This document shows positions 62,156-64,000 of a stretch of 64,000 nt of DNA, one piece after another. The notes under the pieces are model-generated. The model did not search any database and was not told the DNA's origin. It saw only the letters and a list, made by a program, of their open reading frames with translations. Made by a program: the position numbers and the translations under genes. The stretch is from Alentia gelatinosa. Taxonomy: Eukaryota; Annelida; Polychaeta; Phyllodocida; Polynoidae. Numbering within the stretch: position 1 is the stretch's first letter; the number at the start of each line of letters is the position of its first letter. The DNA is taken from positions 42,902,028 through 42,966,027 of the forward strand of contig OX465580.1 in NCBI GenBank assembly GCA_950022655.1, written 5' to 3'.

Positions 62156-64000
62156 TGTCATTTCACGGTGTTGCTTTCAGGGATGAGAAGTTACATGTCT
62201 TGTTTGTCCCCCGGCGGATCGTATCATTTAAGAGTAGGTGGTTTTACCTCAAAATTTCCCGAATATTCCTTAGTTATGATTCCGTTACAATATCGTCGTT
62301 GGTCATGATAATTCCAATTTAAATGTAAGCTCCTCTGTATATATTTATAATATGTGTAAACGAGCCATATTGTTTGAAGCGACCACGGCCCTGCCTCAGT
62401 AGTGTACACCTGAATTACAGTTAGTCGACGTGCCAATTCTGTTTATCGATGTTCACAACAGCTAACTCCTCCTTTGTTATAAAGGGCCATTCTTTGTTTT
62501 ATACGGGATCCTATTTCCATCATTGTTGGACAGTGTTTGATTATAGAAGTAGCTAAATTCAACAATGACAACGTGGCGATACGCAGGTTATGAACAGATT
62601 GAACGCATTTATCACTTACACCTGGTTTCACACAGACAGTTGATCTGTATTCTAGACAGATACAATCAAATTCCAAAAATTCACAACTTTTGTTCTTTTG
62701 AAATGGGATTTCCTTTTAGATTCACCGTAAAATATAGGTCTTGAGGAATGCGAACCCGAAGTTTTGTCGTAGTTTTATTTTAATTTCATTGGTTACCGTG
62801 GTAACGAAAGCACATGTTTAACCCACTTTTTAAGCATTTTTGGCGTATGCACTATTACTTTTTAAAATTCTTTCATGGTTACATATTGCAACAGACTAAC
62901 AAGCAATGCAATAAAATGTGTTTAAGCTATGTCTCTCTGTTCTAAAGCACTATTTATCATTAGATTTGAATTTCATATTTGTGACATTGCAATATAAACG
63001 TTCGATACAAGTCTCATGAGCCTCACCCTATAGAGTGTTTAGAGCGTAAGGTGACCACTCTCCTTAGCAACAATAACATACAAAATACTTGTAAATAGAC
63101 CGTTCCCATTGACTGGGAATACAATGGTTTCAGGAGAATGCTTGGCATTTATATAAAGGTCTACTTATTGTGTCATTGCTGTTTTACGTTACTATGGTTT
63201 GGGCAGTTATCCTATATTAGGGACAAAAAACCACTGAGGAGCAAAGTACACTCACTGTAGTACACTTTATCAGCTAACTACAATTGCTGGCGTGAGGCTA
63301 AATGGTCTTGATTTATTGTACCCTCTAATATTAGCGATGTGGTCACAATATGACTGACACCAGGAGGATGATGTAAGTGTATGTATTTATGTATATATGT
63401 ATCCATGTCTGTGCGTGTGTATATATATAGTAATGATAAAGTAAAGATAAAAGTATCGCAATTACCTTTCGCATGTAGCATGCATAACAATAGAATATAT
63501 CATATAGTGTATGGATCGGTTGCACTGGATTCCACCACGTCATTGAGTGCTTAGTTCTCTCGGCGATTGGAACTAAGCGGACGTTTTCATGATGAACAAA
63601 ATGAAAAGTGGATTTCCCATATGGTGCACCCACTCGGCAACAATTAGGCGAGCCATCATGGATCCACATAGGGAGATTCAGTGATAGGTTTGACATTGAA
63701 CACCAGCACTCAATGCAAACAGACCCCTGGCGATAACAAGCCCTGTGTTAATTTTTTCTCTCCTCAATCTGAATGTTAATTTCAGCGTAATCCTCTCAGT
63801 ACAGGGTATTACGCGCAGGGTCATGCTCCGAATGGCTCATAGTAGCTCTGTCATTAGCACAGTTTACTCGCAGGCCTCCTTTTGTCAACACCGCTTCTTG
63901 CAGTGATTATACAGGTTGAATATTTTCAATGGGTGGTAGTTAAAACCCGGCGCCACATTTGGCGTGCAATCTCAATATTGATCCTGTCCGGGACTTATAA
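62156..64000. other. Intronic DNA to window end
   Basis: No exon was found. 63740-63900 mixes TTAATTT cores with GC-containing words and could be a conserved element; nothing is certain. The window ends inside the putative intron. Confidence 0.35.

Larger units (their letters stand above)
809..64000 (+). other. SUPT3H: Putative giant first coding intron of SUPT3H (continues past the window)
   Basis: The GTAAGT donor at 809 opens a stretch of more than 63 kb in which I could not find the next SUPT3H exon. That exon should read approximately Y-x-x-G-D-x-R-x-P-L, then VEDIV and ITPEDLLFL. The interval holds CpG islands, TAAT-rich blocks, MITEs and a dead Penelope-like element, but no convincing gene. 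In vertebrates the equivalent SUPT3H intron contains the RUNX2 distal promoter and is unusually long. By analogy Runx would be on the minus strand, running leftwards. That is inference; no Runt-domain sequence is visible in the window. Confidence 0.5.

Noticed and set aside
809..64000. Runt-domain exons of Runx within the window
   Set aside because: I searched both strands for the codons of WRxNKTLP, NDENY and VGRSGRGKSF and found no match. Runx, if linked, should be outside the window except possibly for a distal promoter exon.
809..64000. tRNA or rRNA genes
   Set aside because: No B-box GGTTCGANTCC with a matching A-box or cloverleaf was seen on either strand, and no rRNA-like sequence.

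Overview
The window looks like nuclear DNA of an invertebrate animal, possibly marine. There are no bacterial-style genes, coding density is close to zero, and AT-rich non-coding DNA alternates with CpG-rich islands. Metazoan-type mobile elements are present: a Penelope-like retroelement and short TTAA-flanked and hairpin MITEs. I cannot fix the phylum from this sequence.

Only one protein-coding exon is convincing. At 618-808 (+) there is an ATG exon with a clean acceptor on its left and a GTAAGT donor on its right. It encodes a Gly/Pro/Ser/Thr/Ala-rich N-terminus ending WFAAEIQQMM. This matches the start of the SPT3/SUPT3H histone-fold protein, a subunit of the SAGA co-activator. No recognisable next SUPT3H exon was found, so the remaining ~63 kb is best read as its first coding intron. 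In vertebrates SUPT3H overlaps RUNX2 in the opposite orientation, and the RUNX2 distal promoter lies inside a SUPT3H intron. A very long, non-coding, CpG-island-rich intron at this exact position therefore suggests an ancient Runx regulatory block. No Runt-domain exon was recognised here.

Layout: 1-617, upstream or 5'UTR side; 618-808, SUPT3H exon; 0.8-5.9 kb, AT-rich intron with homeodomain-type TAAT clusters; 5.9-6.7 kb, CpG island; 6.7-9.9 kb, mixed; 9.9-12.5 kb, large GC/CpG-rich tract with G4-prone runs; 12.5-16 kb, mixed to AT-rich; 16.1-17.1 kb, CpG island and a conserved-element-like block; 17.4-17.55 kb, CACT microsatellite; 20.9-22.8 kb, two CpG islands; 23-32 kb, mixed; 32.0-32.3 kb, small CpG island; 33.2 kb, 99-bp TTAA MITE; 34.1-34.75 kb, cluster of RUNX core motifs; 37.8 kb, 39.2 kb and 40.1-41.5 kb, further CpG islands, one with a minus-strand donor-like site; 42.9-43.3 kb, 383-bp TTAA MITE; 44.8-45.1 kb and 61.8-62.15 kb, two inverted copies of a hairpin MITE; 45.9-47.3 kb, decayed Penelope-like element; 57.0-57.2 kb, cluster of five CAGGTG E-boxes; 57.5 kb, ATT microsatellite.

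Almost all other open reading frames are short, lack recognisable domains or ATG starts, and lie in GC-rich low-complexity DNA. I treat them as chance. The functional content is probably cis-regulatory, and that is inference until alignments or chromatin data are examined.
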